Of a stretch of 64,000 bases of DNA, positions 9,259 through 18,266 are shown piece after piece. The stretch's first letter is position 1, and each line of letters begins with the position of its first letter. The position numbers and the translations under genes were made by a program. Origin of the DNA: Bacteroidia bacterium (lineage in GTDB: Bacteria; Bacteroidota; Ignavibacteria; UBA10030). The DNA lies in NCBI GenBank assembly GCA_022180565.1, contig BQML01000006.1, positions 1-64,000 of the forward strand. The letters run 5' to 3'. The notes below the pieces were generated by a model that made no database searches, had not been told where the DNA came from, and saw only the letters and a program-made list of their open reading frames with translations.

Positions 9259-10266
9259 TTATCGTTCTATCACGATTCTTCCCACTTGTGCTCCCGGTAA
9301 GCCCACCGCACGCCACGTTTCACCCTTGTCGTCCGATCGATACACCCCCGCTCCCATGGTGCCCGCGTAAACACGATTCGGATGCACGGGATCCACGGCA
9401 ATGGAATGAATGTGCTCGATTTCGAAACCCTGGCAAGTTCGTTTCCAGGAAGTGCCCCCGTCCGTCGATCGGTACACCCCTGTCGCATATCCTCCCGCAT
9501 AGACGATCGATGGATCCCGGGGATCGTAGGCAATCGTGTAGAATGTTGCGTGGTCAATCCCTGCTTCACGTTTTTCCCATGTTTTGCCGCCGTTGGAAGA
9601 AGCGTAAATCCCATGGTTCTCCGTGCCGGCAAGGAGTGTCAGGGGATCTTTTGGATGTTGGGTGACTGTTCGGGTCCTGTCGATCGAAAGACCGGTCCTC
9701 TTCCATGTCTCTCCGCGATCCGTGCTCTTGTACAATCCTATTTCCGTTGCGGCGTAGAGAATGGATGGATCGAACCGGTCAACAATGACGCAGGAAACAA
9801 AACCGGTGAACACCTGCTTCCACGTATCGCCCATGTCCGTCGATTTGTAGATCCCGTACGCCGTTCCGATAAACACGTTCATCGAGTCCGTGCGGTCGAG
9901 GGCCACGGCCCAAATCTCTGTAATCCTCCATCCGGTCGTGATCTTCCAGCTGCGCCCGCCGTCCCTCGTCCGATGCAAACCGTTCCCGGATGCCGTGTAA
10001 CGAATCCGCCCATTCACCCCGGGGAACACCGCCAGGGCATTTGCCCGTATGTTTTTCGCTCCCGTGTGATGCCAGACGGTATCCTCCGATGGTTTCTGGA
10101 AGAACATGCCCGTTTGCGGATTGGCGGCCCCGACGACGAACAATTTTGTCGAAAACACGCTGACGTACACCGTCGGTTCGTCCGTTTGCCCGTAGAGAGA
10201 CACCATGAGGCAAGTCAACAAACCGGCAATGATGACGCTTCTGATAACCATGGCATCTTCTCTCAT
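9259..10266 (-). CDS. Secreted Asp-box (BNR) beta-propeller protein, copy A
   Basis: 335 residues. After an N-terminal signal (VIRSVIIAGLLTCLMVSLYG) come at least six Asp-box-like repeats of the S/T-x-D-x-G-x-T-W type, such as RTRDGGRSW, KSTDMGDTW, KSTDRGETW, RSTDGGTSW and RSDDKGETW. Such repeats build beta-propellers found in sialidases, xyloglucanases and sortilin-type receptors. No sialidase catalytic residues are obvious, so a binding or scaffold role is as likely as catalysis. ATG at 10266 overlaps the upstream stop by ATGA; the ATG at 10251 has a GAGAGAAG stretch upstream and may be used instead. Paralog of the gene at 12029-13006. Confidence 0.85.
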   Translation of the reverse strand: MREDAMVIRSVIIAGLLTCLMVSLYGQTDEPTVYVSVFSTKLFVVGAANPQTGMFFQKPSEDTVWHHTGAKNIRANALAVFPGVNGRIRYTASGNGLHRTRDGGRSWKITTGWRITEIWAVALDRTDSMNVFIGTAYGIYKSTDMGDTWKQVFTGFVSCVIVDRFDPSILYAATEIGLYKSTDRGETWKRTGLSIDRTRTVTQHPKDPLTLLAGTENHGIYASSNGGKTWEKREAGIDHATFYTIAYDPRDPSIVYAGGYATGVYRSTDGGTSWKRTCQGFEIEHIHSIAVDPVHPNRVYAGTMGAGVYRSDDKGETWRAVGLPGAQVGRIVIER

Positions 10267-12032
10267 TCCATGATCTCGGTTGTATTGAAATCCAGCGTCC
10301 TCGATCGACCTTTGTACCGCATGGTAATGCGTCCGCTTCCGCGCTCACTCTGGAGGAACGGTCCCTCAAAAAAACCATAGTCCGTCAGGTGAATCTCTTT
10401 TCCGTTCACCATTCGGGTTCCATCAAAAGAGAAACGCAGATCGACCCCCTGTCGATTGCGGTAGGACAGAGACAGAGTGGTGTTGAATGCGGAGGTGTCC
10501 AGCCGTGTTGTTGCAAGCGATGTCCGAAATGCCTCCCAGGACCCATCCTCACGCTCCGACCCGACTTCAACAATCACACCGTTTTTGAGCTGGTGGCTTC
10601 TCCACCGCCAGTTCACCGTTTCTTCAATCCACTGCCCGCGCCTCACCGGATGGAGGGCGACGTACACTTTCCCTGCACGGCAGAGGATCCATCCCGCCGA
10701 TTCCATGCGTTCATCCAGGTTCTTCGGGAAAAAGCCGTCGATATGCGGATGCATCTCCCCCTCCTTTATATTATAGAGGACGATCAGCGTATTGCGATGC
10801 TGAAACGTCCTTTCGTAAGGGGAGCTGGAATTCCATTTGTCCGGACTCGTGTACACCAGATGGTACCGGTCCACTTCATCGGCCAAAAACTTGATTTCCT
10901 CGGGAAAAAACATGGCAAGTTCCTTTCCCGATGCGTATGGATGAAGAGTGAAGATCGTATTGTTCGGCCTTCCCGATGCGAACGTTACATCCCAGGTATG
11001 CTGTTGAATGGGCTGGAGAATGCCTCCGTGCAGAGAGCCAAGGATGTAATCGGAGGTGACGTAGGTGTATTTGTACACGGGCGGGTTTTTCTCCGTTCCA
11101 AGCCTGATGACATTTCGGACGCGTTTCGTTTCGGTGTGTACGTACGGTTCGGACCGGTCGGTGGCAATGGACCGGATCATGGGCGGAAGACGATAGGAAC
11201 CCAAGGCCCCGAAAGCCGTCTCCCAACCGCCCCGGTTTCTGGGACGAAACCGCGCCTCTTCCCACTGTTCAAACTCCGGTTTTCCGAAATAGAGCCAGGC
11301 CCACATCGTGCTTGGTGCCCCTAAGGGGTTGATGATATCCTCGGGGTAGTCCCTGCTGTGACCGCCTCCGTAATTGCCTTCGAGATGCTCGGCGGCAAAA
11401 TCCGCGAAGAGCAGATCCAGCATCATCCCCGCCCTCTTCTTCATCACGGGATCTTCGGCAAACTCATGGAGAACGATCATCGGAGTCAGAAACGTCGTGA
11501 TGTACGTCGGTGAATCGAACTCACCCTGCCCGATTGTGGCGCTTGTGGTCATCCAGTGACCGAGCCATTCGGCCGCTTCCTGAAAATTTTCCTCTGAGGA
11601 TTTTCCATTGAACCAAGTGTCCCGGCCCTCTCCCGGCCAGGTCTGTGCCGCCAGGTAAAGGCCCGTATAGTACATGACCCAGTGATTCTCCGTGTCGCCG
11701 CGGTACATCGTGCGGTCCCGAAATGCCAGCCGGACTTTTGCATGGAGCGAATCGGGCAATGCATCCCTCGTGAAGAGATAGGCACCGATCAACGAGTAAG
11801 CATAGAACATTCCGCCCATCGCCCTGTCACGCGTAAGTGAATCGAGCAGGAGACAGGCGCCCGCCAGGTCCCTTCCGGTGCGAACCTTCGCGGCAATGAC
11901 GTAGGGGCTCACTTCGTTCTCGGCGCTGACAACCTCGAGTAATCTTGAAGATCGCACATCAAAGACCGGGTCATCCTGCGCTGTACAGGAACCCAGAACA
12001 AAACAAACGGCCGCAAGCAGAAGCAGTTTCAT
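10263..12032 (-). CDS. Lipoprotein of unknown function, (alpha/alpha) barrel-like, copy B
   Basis: 589 residues from the ATG at 12032, which overlaps the upstream stop (ATGA, 12029-12032); the open frame running to 12347 lies inside the propeller gene and is not coding. The start gives MKLLLLAAVCFVLGSC, a lipobox with Cys at residue 16, so this copy should be lipid-anchored, whereas copy A (7430-9247) has an ordinary signal peptide. YRGDTENHW, NGKSSEEN, TIGQGEFDSP and FQHRNTLIVLYNI match copy A in order and spacing. Function is unknown; a glycan-active periplasmic or outer-membrane enzyme is likely from fold type and context. Confidence 0.82.
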   Translation of the reverse strand: MKLLLLAAVCFVLGSCTAQDDPVFDVRSSRLLEVVSAENEVSPYVIAAKVRTGRDLAGACLLLDSLTRDRAMGGMFYAYSLIGAYLFTRDALPDSLHAKVRLAFRDRTMYRGDTENHWVMYYTGLYLAAQTWPGEGRDTWFNGKSSEENFQEAAEWLGHWMTTSATIGQGEFDSPTYITTFLTPMIVLHEFAEDPVMKKRAGMMLDLLFADFAAEHLEGNYGGGHSRDYPEDIINPLGAPSTMWAWLYFGKPEFEQWEEARFRPRNRGGWETAFGALGSYRLPPMIRSIATDRSEPYVHTETKRVRNVIRLGTEKNPPVYKYTYVTSDYILGSLHGGILQPIQQHTWDVTFASGRPNNTIFTLHPYASGKELAMFFPEEIKFLADEVDRYHLVYTSPDKWNSSSPYERTFQHRNTLIVLYNIKEGEMHPHIDGFFPKNLDERMESAGWILCRAGKVYVALHPVRRGQWIEETVNWRWRSHQLKNGVIVEVGSEREDGSWEAFRTSLATTRLDTSAFNTTLSLSYRNRQGVDLRFSFDGTRMVNGKEIHLTDYGFFEGPFLQSERGSGRITMRYKGRSRTLDFNTTEIME

Positions 12033-13006
12033 TGTGTCGAGAGGCCCCAGATCTGTCCCTGGTCCTGGCTGTTCAATTTCCATGTCCGTCCCCCATCCGT
12101 ACTGCGGTACAAACCGCCGTTCAATGTGCCCGCAAAGACGACGTTGGGGCGTGTTTTCATGACAAGCAAGCAATGCACAACCGGGATCCCGAGGCCCTTC
12201 GAAGAACGCGTCCATCTCTCGCCGCCGTTCACAGTGATGTACACACCGCCTCCATGCGTTCCAGCATAAAGGATGGAGGGATTGTTGGGGTGGACGGCGA
12301 TGGCATACACCGTCTGATGCCTGAGGCCCGCGCTCCTCTGCATCCATGTCCTTCCCCCGTCCGATGAACGGAACACCCCGTCATTTTCCGTGCCCACCCA
12401 CAAGACCTCAGGTCGAACGGGGTCCTGCACAATCACTCTGATCTGCTTTGCTTGGAGAGCTGTCGGTGCCCATGTTTCTCCCGCATCGCGGCTCATCAGC
12501 AAACCTTCCTCCGTGGCCGCAAAGATTCGTCGTGAATCCGATCGATCCACGAGGACATCCGACGCAAAGGGCAATTTCAGCCCGAGTGGCTTCTCCTCCC
12601 ATGTTTCTCCGGAATCCGCCGTCTTGAATATTCCATACGCTGTCGCGGCGTAGACGGTGGAGGGATCCGATGGATCGCAATCAATCTTCAACACCTCGGT
12701 TATCCTCCACCCCGTGGTAATGCGCCAGTGTTTTCCGCCGTCATCCGATCGCAGGACACCGTTCCCGCAGGCAGACCAGATTACGCCGTCGGATGCCGCC
12801 TCCGTATAGAAGGTCCTGATGTATTCCTTCCACCCCCGATGCTCCCAGGTCTCTCCGCCGTCGGTACTCACGAAAACACCCACCACAGGGTTGTCGCTCA
12901 CGTTCAGTCGGTGCTTGCGGGAACTCAGGACGGACATCACCAGGGTTTCCGTCTGCCCCACCGCCTCCGCTCCCGCTACGGCAAGGACCGTCAGCATGAT
13001 GAACAT
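12029..13006 (-). CDS. Secreted Asp-box (BNR) beta-propeller protein, copy B
   Basis: 325 residues from the ATG at 13006 (MFIMLTVLAVAGAEAVG, signal peptide), one base after the upstream stop; a frame open to 13060 would overlap that gene and is not preferred. Seven Asp-box-like repeats are visible, including VSTDGGETW, RSDDGGKHW, KTADSGETW, MSRDAGETW, RSSDGGRTW and RSTDGGRTW. The stretch ITTGWRITEV is shared almost exactly with the propeller at 9259-10266. Each propeller gene is followed by its own (alpha/alpha) enzyme-like gene, so the protein products probably work as pairs. No catalytic site is recognised. Confidence 0.85.
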   Translation of the reverse strand: MFIMLTVLAVAGAEAVGQTETLVMSVLSSRKHRLNVSDNPVVGVFVSTDGGETWEHRGWKEYIRTFYTEAASDGVIWSACGNGVLRSDDGGKHWRITTGWRITEVLKIDCDPSDPSTVYAATAYGIFKTADSGETWEEKPLGLKLPFASDVLVDRSDSRRIFAATEEGLLMSRDAGETWAPTALQAKQIRVIVQDPVRPEVLWVGTENDGVFRSSDGGRTWMQRSAGLRHQTVYAIAVHPNNPSILYAGTHGGGVYITVNGGERWTRSSKGLGIPVVHCLLVMKTRPNVVFAGTLNGGLYRSTDGGRTWKLNSQDQGQIWGLSTQ

Positions 13007-13007
13007 C

Positions 13008-15332
13008 TTAGATCGCAACACCGATGCCTTCCTTGAGTGCTTTCGCTGAATGGAGTCCAAGACGTTTGCCGTTCACCACGAGAGAGTAGGAGTCGCGGTC
13101 CAACCCGTCGAACGTCAGCCGGACAGTCCGGGGAACGTTCACGTTGTCGAGAAGATCCAACCAAATCGTGTCGCCCTCCACCAACACACTCGGAATCCTG
13201 CATCCGTCGATTCCGACCCCCCACTGTCCGCGGACATTGACAAAGGCGTTCCCGTATTTCGGTTCAATGAGGTGAATCGAGACGACGGAGCTTCCCGTTC
13301 CCCAATGGAGACCCGTAACGCCGGCAAGCCTGTCGGCCGCGGCATGCGCGTAGTTCTCAGCGGTTCGGGGAGAGTCGTTCGATTCGAACAGAGAAAACAT
13401 CGCTCTCAGGGCCGCAACGCCTCTCTCGAAATACTCGCGGCTCCCCGTGGCCTCAGCATACCGGACAAGCGTCACCGCAAAGTAGCCCTGCCGCGAATCG
13501 CTCCATTCTCCGTCGGTGTTTTGCACGCCAAAGCCTCCCATCAGTTCGCACGACAACCATTCGGGACTCCACATCTGCTGATAGAGACAGAGGTAATCCA
13601 GAATCCGGGTGCCAAGGGTGATGTACGCCTTGTTCCCGGTGAGCTCATACAGCGACAAACAAGCTTCTGTGGCCTGGTGCATAGAAAGGGTGTTCTGCGG
13701 ATACTGGCCCGTCTTGCTGTCGAACAATGACAATGGTTTACGCGAACAGGAAAAGAATGTCTCAAAGTCAAACCACTTGTTCTTCGGCACAATGTTCGTC
13801 GCAATATACTCCATGGCTCGCTCGGCAGACTTCAGATACACAGGATCCTTCGTTCTGCGGTACAATTCCGCCAGGAAGAATGCAGCTCCGGCGGTTTCTG
13901 CATTTTCCTCGCGTAATTCCGGCACGGGCTTGAGCGTGGACGGGTCATACCAGGAGGGGATAACACCCGATGCAAGCTGGTTTCTCACGAGGAAATTACC
14001 GAACCGACGGGTGCGCCGGATGATCTCGTCCCGACGATCCGGAAGAAGATCGCTCCATCGGAGGAGCCAGAGAGAGGTCCAGGAATTGTGGAACATTGCG
14101 TAGCAAGTACCGTCGCGAATACCTCCCCACGCGTGATCGGCCACCCAGTGTCCTCCGGTACTGTCGAGGAAGAAAATCGACGGCGTCATTCCATCGTATT
14201 GCGGGGCCGAGAGGGCAAGGTTCAGATTTCCCAGCGCCCGCTGTTCAAGCTGTCCGTTACCGGTCTCGCGTGCATGCAAGTACATTCCATAGGCCGTTCG
14301 GAGCGAGTTGAACCACACATTGAACCAGTTGTCATTGTTGGCCGACCGAGGAAGTTTGTTGCTCCAGGAGAGCCGTTCCTGACGGAGCAAAGTCACGGGG
14401 GTGCCCCCATAGACCGTGTCGAGAGCCACGAGGGGTACGAACTGCTCCCAGGCCTTACGTTTATACGAGGCAAACGGTTCAGTCTGCGGGCCGCGGGCGC
14501 GAAGAAAATTGCTCCGGCCGAACTTCTCCCACTGAAACCTCACCACGCTCTGGAATCCGGCGGCCGGAGCCGCGGAGGCATTCACGCAAATGTAGTACCC
14601 GAACTCCAGCCTTGTACCGGCCTCGATGGTCGCTCGCGTGCTGTCTGAATGGGAATAATACACGTGGCCTTTCTTCTCCCAGGGGAGTAGTCCGAAGGAC
14701 AGATAAGGAAACGGCGGCATATCAACGCGCATATCGGCACCCGAGCGCACGGGTCTTGCCCGACCGTCAAGGGTATGCACGTCGGGAATCAGGGCCGCGA
14801 AGTCCCTTCCCTTTTGAATCATGAACGCCGGTGCCCTGAATGTATGGTCAGCGATCACCTCGTCGTCCTCCGGCCTCAATTGCGGAGTGAATACAAAGTC
14901 CACGTTGCCCCCCGGAAGAAACGAATAGGTCGAGAGCAGGTGCTGAAGCTCGACCTTTTTCCGGAATTGTGCCGTCACTCTGACATAAACAAACGGGTCG
15001 CTTTCAGTAACCCGAATCGTCTTCTCCATGCGGCCGATCCCGGAATCGGCTACGAGAATGAGCATTCTTCCCCTGTCTGCCAACTCCGCATGAACGTATT
15101 CGATATGAATGTCGCGCCCTTCGATACGAAGTGATGGATCGCGCCTGGATATGCTTCCGCCGCCAAGAATCTCCTTCCATCTCCCGCCTGATTCCGCCAG
15201 ATAGACGACGCGGTAGCCGCTCCCTGCCTGCTCGGCGCGAACTCTTACCCGCCCATTTCCGATCTCCAACTGCCGTGCATCCGTTGAGAAAAGGGCGACG
15301 AGGATCAGCCCACAACACCTCAATGCTTTCAC
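13008..15332 (-). CDS. Secreted six-hairpin glycosidase-like protein
   Basis: 774 residues from a GTG at 15332 that overlaps the upstream stop (GTGA). This start gives KALRCCGLILVALFSTDA, a credible signal peptide, whereas the in-frame ATG at 15425 lies inside the neighbouring gene and is rejected. The first 300 residues are beta-rich (a sandwich typical of the N-terminal domain of such enzymes). The rest has paired-helix repeats with aromatic-rich loops, for example DNDNWFNVWF-type, DHAWGGIRDG and NSWTSLWLLR, as in (alpha/alpha)6 barrels. Probably a periplasmic glycoside hydrolase or lyase; the family and catalytic acids are not identified. Confidence 0.75.
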   Translation of the reverse strand: MKALRCCGLILVALFSTDARQLEIGNGRVRVRAEQAGSGYRVVYLAESGGRWKEILGGGSISRRDPSLRIEGRDIHIEYVHAELADRGRMLILVADSGIGRMEKTIRVTESDPFVYVRVTAQFRKKVELQHLLSTYSFLPGGNVDFVFTPQLRPEDDEVIADHTFRAPAFMIQKGRDFAALIPDVHTLDGRARPVRSGADMRVDMPPFPYLSFGLLPWEKKGHVYYSHSDSTRATIEAGTRLEFGYYICVNASAAPAAGFQSVVRFQWEKFGRSNFLRARGPQTEPFASYKRKAWEQFVPLVALDTVYGGTPVTLLRQERLSWSNKLPRSANNDNWFNVWFNSLRTAYGMYLHARETGNGQLEQRALGNLNLALSAPQYDGMTPSIFFLDSTGGHWVADHAWGGIRDGTCYAMFHNSWTSLWLLRWSDLLPDRRDEIIRRTRRFGNFLVRNQLASGVIPSWYDPSTLKPVPELREENAETAGAAFFLAELYRRTKDPVYLKSAERAMEYIATNIVPKNKWFDFETFFSCSRKPLSLFDSKTGQYPQNTLSMHQATEACLSLYELTGNKAYITLGTRILDYLCLYQQMWSPEWLSCELMGGFGVQNTDGEWSDSRQGYFAVTLVRYAEATGSREYFERGVAALRAMFSLFESNDSPRTAENYAHAAADRLAGVTGLHWGTGSSVVSIHLIEPKYGNAFVNVRGQWGVGIDGCRIPSVLVEGDTIWLDLLDNVNVPRTVRLTFDGLDRDSYSLVVNGKRLGLHSAKALKEGIGVAI

Positions 15333-16954
15333 TTCCGGATCTTCACTCGTTTCAGGATCTTCTGCATATTCAACCCGAACATCTTCTTCTTTTCGTCGAC
15401 CGAGCAGTGGGAGTAGGCCATCCATCCGAACTGCGGAATGGGATCTCTCATCGGTTGGTCCGTCCCGAACAAGACCCGGTCGGCTCCGACGTGCTTCACC
15501 ATGAACTCAATGACGCGGTAGGTCACCGACGTAAGTGTGATCTCGAGAAACACGTTTTTGTATTTCTTCGCCACTTCGATCGCAAGGCGGGCATCCCTAA
15601 AAGACGCCCCCGAATGGGCCAGGATGAATGAAATGTTCCTGTAGCGACGGGCCAGGTCGGAAGCCTCCTCGACGACGTTGGGCGAGGGATGAATCAGCGC
15701 ATAGGCGTTGATGCTGTTGCCGTAGCGAAACCAGGGGGCCCAGGCCTTGTCATTGTAAGGAATGAATGTACGCGGATAGTATGGTTTTATTCCGCCCATT
15801 TTGCACAGTTTGTACCACAGATCGCATTCCTTTTTCCAGTCCTTCACGTACTGCGGCTGGAGGGATGCATAGCCGTGATAGAAACCCGGATACCGGCGCA
15901 TGGCATCAACAATAATCTTGTTTCCCTCGGCGTAGTCCGTCCACACCGCTAAAAACCCGCTCACGCACATGGCATCGATGCCCATGAGCTTTGCGCGCTC
16001 CCTCATGCTGGCCGCATCGCCGTAGGGCTGGTGAAGAAAACCGATTCCCCCGGCGCCGTCGTGGGACATGTGGGCATGGGAATCGATGACAACCATGTCG
16101 TCCAGGGGCTTGCCGTCCTTTGCGCGCTGAAGGATCGAATCCCCGAACCGGTCCTCACCATAGGAGGCAAGCGGCGTTTCAAGCCTGAGGAGTTTCCTGA
16201 TCGTGCCTGACGCGATCGCTGCCTTTTGGCTATCGGTTAGGGTGCAGTAATCCACAAACGCCTTGGCGGCACCGGGAGACTTTTCAAGCGCTCCCGTCCC
16301 GAAAACAATCCTGTTGGAGCCGTACCATTCGGAAAACACCTCCATGGCCCGATTTCCCTGATGATTAGAGAGCTCCAGATGCAAGCGCTTGTGCCTTCTC
16401 ATCAGAGGCTCTACGTATCGAGTCGATTCCCAGCGGGAGGCTTGAAGGATGACGTTTAAGTACGGATGGCGCGCCAACATGATATCAAGATCGCTGAGGA
16501 GGACTTGGTTCGTCGGCTCCAGGATGTCCGGATGATAGCAATGGCCGCCTTCGACCATCAGCACAATTTGCTCCTTCTCAAGTTCCGCCAGGAGGTCTCC
16601 GCAGAATTCAGGCGTGAAGGGGTAGCGGTGGGCTCGCGGATACATCTTTGCCGCCCGGATCCCGTGATCCTTCATTTCTCGCACAGCATCCTTCGGTCTT
16701 GGGAATTCCCTCGTGTGATGCGGCATTACGGTCCACACGCCGAACAGGCGAGGGCTCTTTCGTAGCTCATCGAGGAGCATCCGGTTTCCGTAGGTCGGAT
16801 CATATTCCTTTGCGACCGAGTGGGCGATGAGTGCACCGTGGATCCCGCACCACTCCATCTCCTCCAGCAGAACTTCTGTCTCGTAGGGCGTTTCGACGTC
16901 CTTCGGCCCTTTTCGGCCGACCATGGCATAGCAATCGATGTATTCCCGTGTCAT
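15329..16954 (-). CDS. Tandem amidohydrolase-family protein with a degenerate first domain
   Basis: 541 residues made of two amidohydrolase-2-type TIM barrels. The second (about 285-541) has the metal-binding HxH in VIDSHAHMS (His293, His295), FILAHSG and GTDQP, whose Asp is the catalytic metal ligand. The first (1-275) has the same ground plan but YIDCYAMVG where HxH should be and GTGAL where GTDxP should be, so it should not bind metal. The family hydrolyses lactones or amides or decarboxylates; a sugar-acid lactonase role would suit this locus (inference). No signal peptide. It follows the aminotransferase gene after 5 bases and overlaps the next gene by GTGA. Confidence 0.85.
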   Translation of the reverse strand: MTREYIDCYAMVGRKGPKDVETPYETEVLLEEMEWCGIHGALIAHSVAKEYDPTYGNRMLLDELRKSPRLFGVWTVMPHHTREFPRPKDAVREMKDHGIRAAKMYPRAHRYPFTPEFCGDLLAELEKEQIVLMVEGGHCYHPDILEPTNQVLLSDLDIMLARHPYLNVILQASRWESTRYVEPLMRRHKRLHLELSNHQGNRAMEVFSEWYGSNRIVFGTGALEKSPGAAKAFVDYCTLTDSQKAAIASGTIRKLLRLETPLASYGEDRFGDSILQRAKDGKPLDDMVVIDSHAHMSHDGAGGIGFLHQPYGDAASMRERAKLMGIDAMCVSGFLAVWTDYAEGNKIIVDAMRRYPGFYHGYASLQPQYVKDWKKECDLWYKLCKMGGIKPYYPRTFIPYNDKAWAPWFRYGNSINAYALIHPSPNVVEEASDLARRYRNISFILAHSGASFRDARLAIEVAKKYKNVFLEITLTSVTYRVIEFMVKHVGADRVLFGTDQPMRDPIPQFGWMAYSHCSVDEKKKMFGLNMQKILKRVKIRK

Positions 16955-16959
16955 GGAGG

Positions 16960-18210
16960 TTACCAGTAGAAAGGTTTGATTGATGATCGTTCACGCGTTT
17001 CGGCGTCCAACGCCCGTTTCAGGGCCGCCCGGGCGCGTTCGAGACTTTGGTCGATGTCCTCCTGCTTGTGGGAATATGAAATGAACCAGCGGAGGATCAC
17101 AAAGATACCTTCGCGGAAGAGTTCGCGAAACCACAGATACTCCAGACGCGCGTTATACTCTTTGTCCGGCGTGTTGAATTTCAGGAACGACGAGACTGGC
17201 AGTCCTGCGGCATACGCTTCAATCCCGAGGTCTTTCGCCAGAACATTGAAACCGTCCATGAGACGTTTCCCCATGCGGTAGAGATGATCATGCACTTTTT
17301 CGCGCTTCATCACCGAAATCGTCGCAAGGGCCGCAGCGAGAGAGAGCGTTTCGCCGGCGTAGGTTGTCGTCATTTTGAAATGATTCAGCTCGGAAAGATA
17401 GCGGGACTTGCCCACATAGGCCGACAGAGGATAGCCGTTTGCCATGGCCTTCGCATAGCTGGCAAGGTCGGCCTTCACCCCGAAGTACTCCTGCGCCCCG
17501 CCTAGCGCCAATCGGAATCCGGTCCACACCTCGTCGAGAATCAGCAGAATCCCATATTCTTCCGTGAGCTTCCGGAGGTGTTTGACGTATGCCCCGCTCG
17601 TATCCTCATTCATGTCATACGGAATGGAGATCACACACGCCAGCCGTTCGTTGTACTTCCGAATGAGTTTTTCTGCCATTTCCATGTTTCCCCAAGGAAT
17701 CTCCTGCACGTAATCGCGAAGCATCAAGGGAACTCCGTTATCCGGACTCTCGCCGACGGCAAACCAATCGGGATACCCGTGGTAACCGCTCGTGAGAATC
17801 ATTTCGCGCTTCGTGTGGGCCCGGGCAATGCGGACGTTGCTCAAATTGGCATCTTCCCCGGTCTTCATGAACCTCACCATCTCAGCGTTCGGAATAATGT
17901 CATGGAGCATCCGGGCCAGGTCAAGTTCCAGTGGGCTTGCCATGCTGAACAGCACGCCGTTTTTCATCTGTTCACGTACTGCATTGTCCACTTCATCATA
18001 GCAGTAACCCAGCGTAACCGGACCCAGCGCCAGGCGATAATCGATGTACTCCTTCCCTTCCATGTCCCAGATGCGGCAGCCCTTCCCGCGAACGATAAAC
18101 TTTGGCATTGTTTCGTCGAATGCCGGATAGGGCCGCTTCGCATTGGTTTGCGTGCCCCACGGAATGAGCTTTAAGGCTTCCTGGAAATGCTTGTCAGAGG
18201 GCTTCATCAT
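16960..18210 (-). CDS. Class III PLP-dependent aminotransferase (glutamate-1-semialdehyde aminomutase-like)
   Basis: 416 residues from the ATG at 18210 (second ATG directly after it); an open frame to 18351 overlaps the lyase gene and is rejected. Fold marks are TSGYHGYPDWF, the cofactor Asp in ILDEVWTGFR, and the PLP Lys in SYAKAMANGYPLSAYVG. The C-terminal part matches the small domain of the GSA-aminomutase group. Members move amino groups on keto acids, semialdehydes or keto sugars. Placed between a polysaccharide-lyase-like gene and an amidohydrolase, it may act on an amino sugar or a sugar-derived keto compound rather than in tetrapyrrole synthesis (inference). The 56-base gap upstream is the second largest in the operon. 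Confidence 0.88.
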   Translation of the reverse strand: MMKPSDKHFQEALKLIPWGTQTNAKRPYPAFDETMPKFIVRGKGCRIWDMEGKEYIDYRLALGPVTLGYCYDEVDNAVREQMKNGVLFSMASPLELDLARMLHDIIPNAEMVRFMKTGEDANLSNVRIARAHTKREMILTSGYHGYPDWFAVGESPDNGVPLMLRDYVQEIPWGNMEMAEKLIRKYNERLACVISIPYDMNEDTSGAYVKHLRKLTEEYGILLILDEVWTGFRLALGGAQEYFGVKADLASYAKAMANGYPLSAYVGKSRYLSELNHFKMTTTYAGETLSLAAALATISVMKREKVHDHLYRMGKRLMDGFNVLAKDLGIEAYAAGLPVSSFLKFNTPDKEYNARLEYLWFRELFREGIFVILRWFISYSHKQEDIDQSLERARAALKRALDAETRERSSIKPFYW

Positions 18211-18266
18211 GGTTATCCGATCAGTATTCGGCCGCCCATTCCCGGCTCGGCTCGCGTCGATCAAAG

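Larger units (their letters stand above)
7430..13006 (-). repeat. Tandem duplication of a two-gene module (propeller gene plus (alpha/alpha) enzyme-like gene)
   Basis: The gene order propeller then (alpha/alpha)-protein occurs twice in a row (13006-10263 and 10266-7430), and both partners are paralogous between copies at protein level. Copies have diverged well past nucleotide identity, so the duplication is old or one module was acquired separately. Confidence 0.8.
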
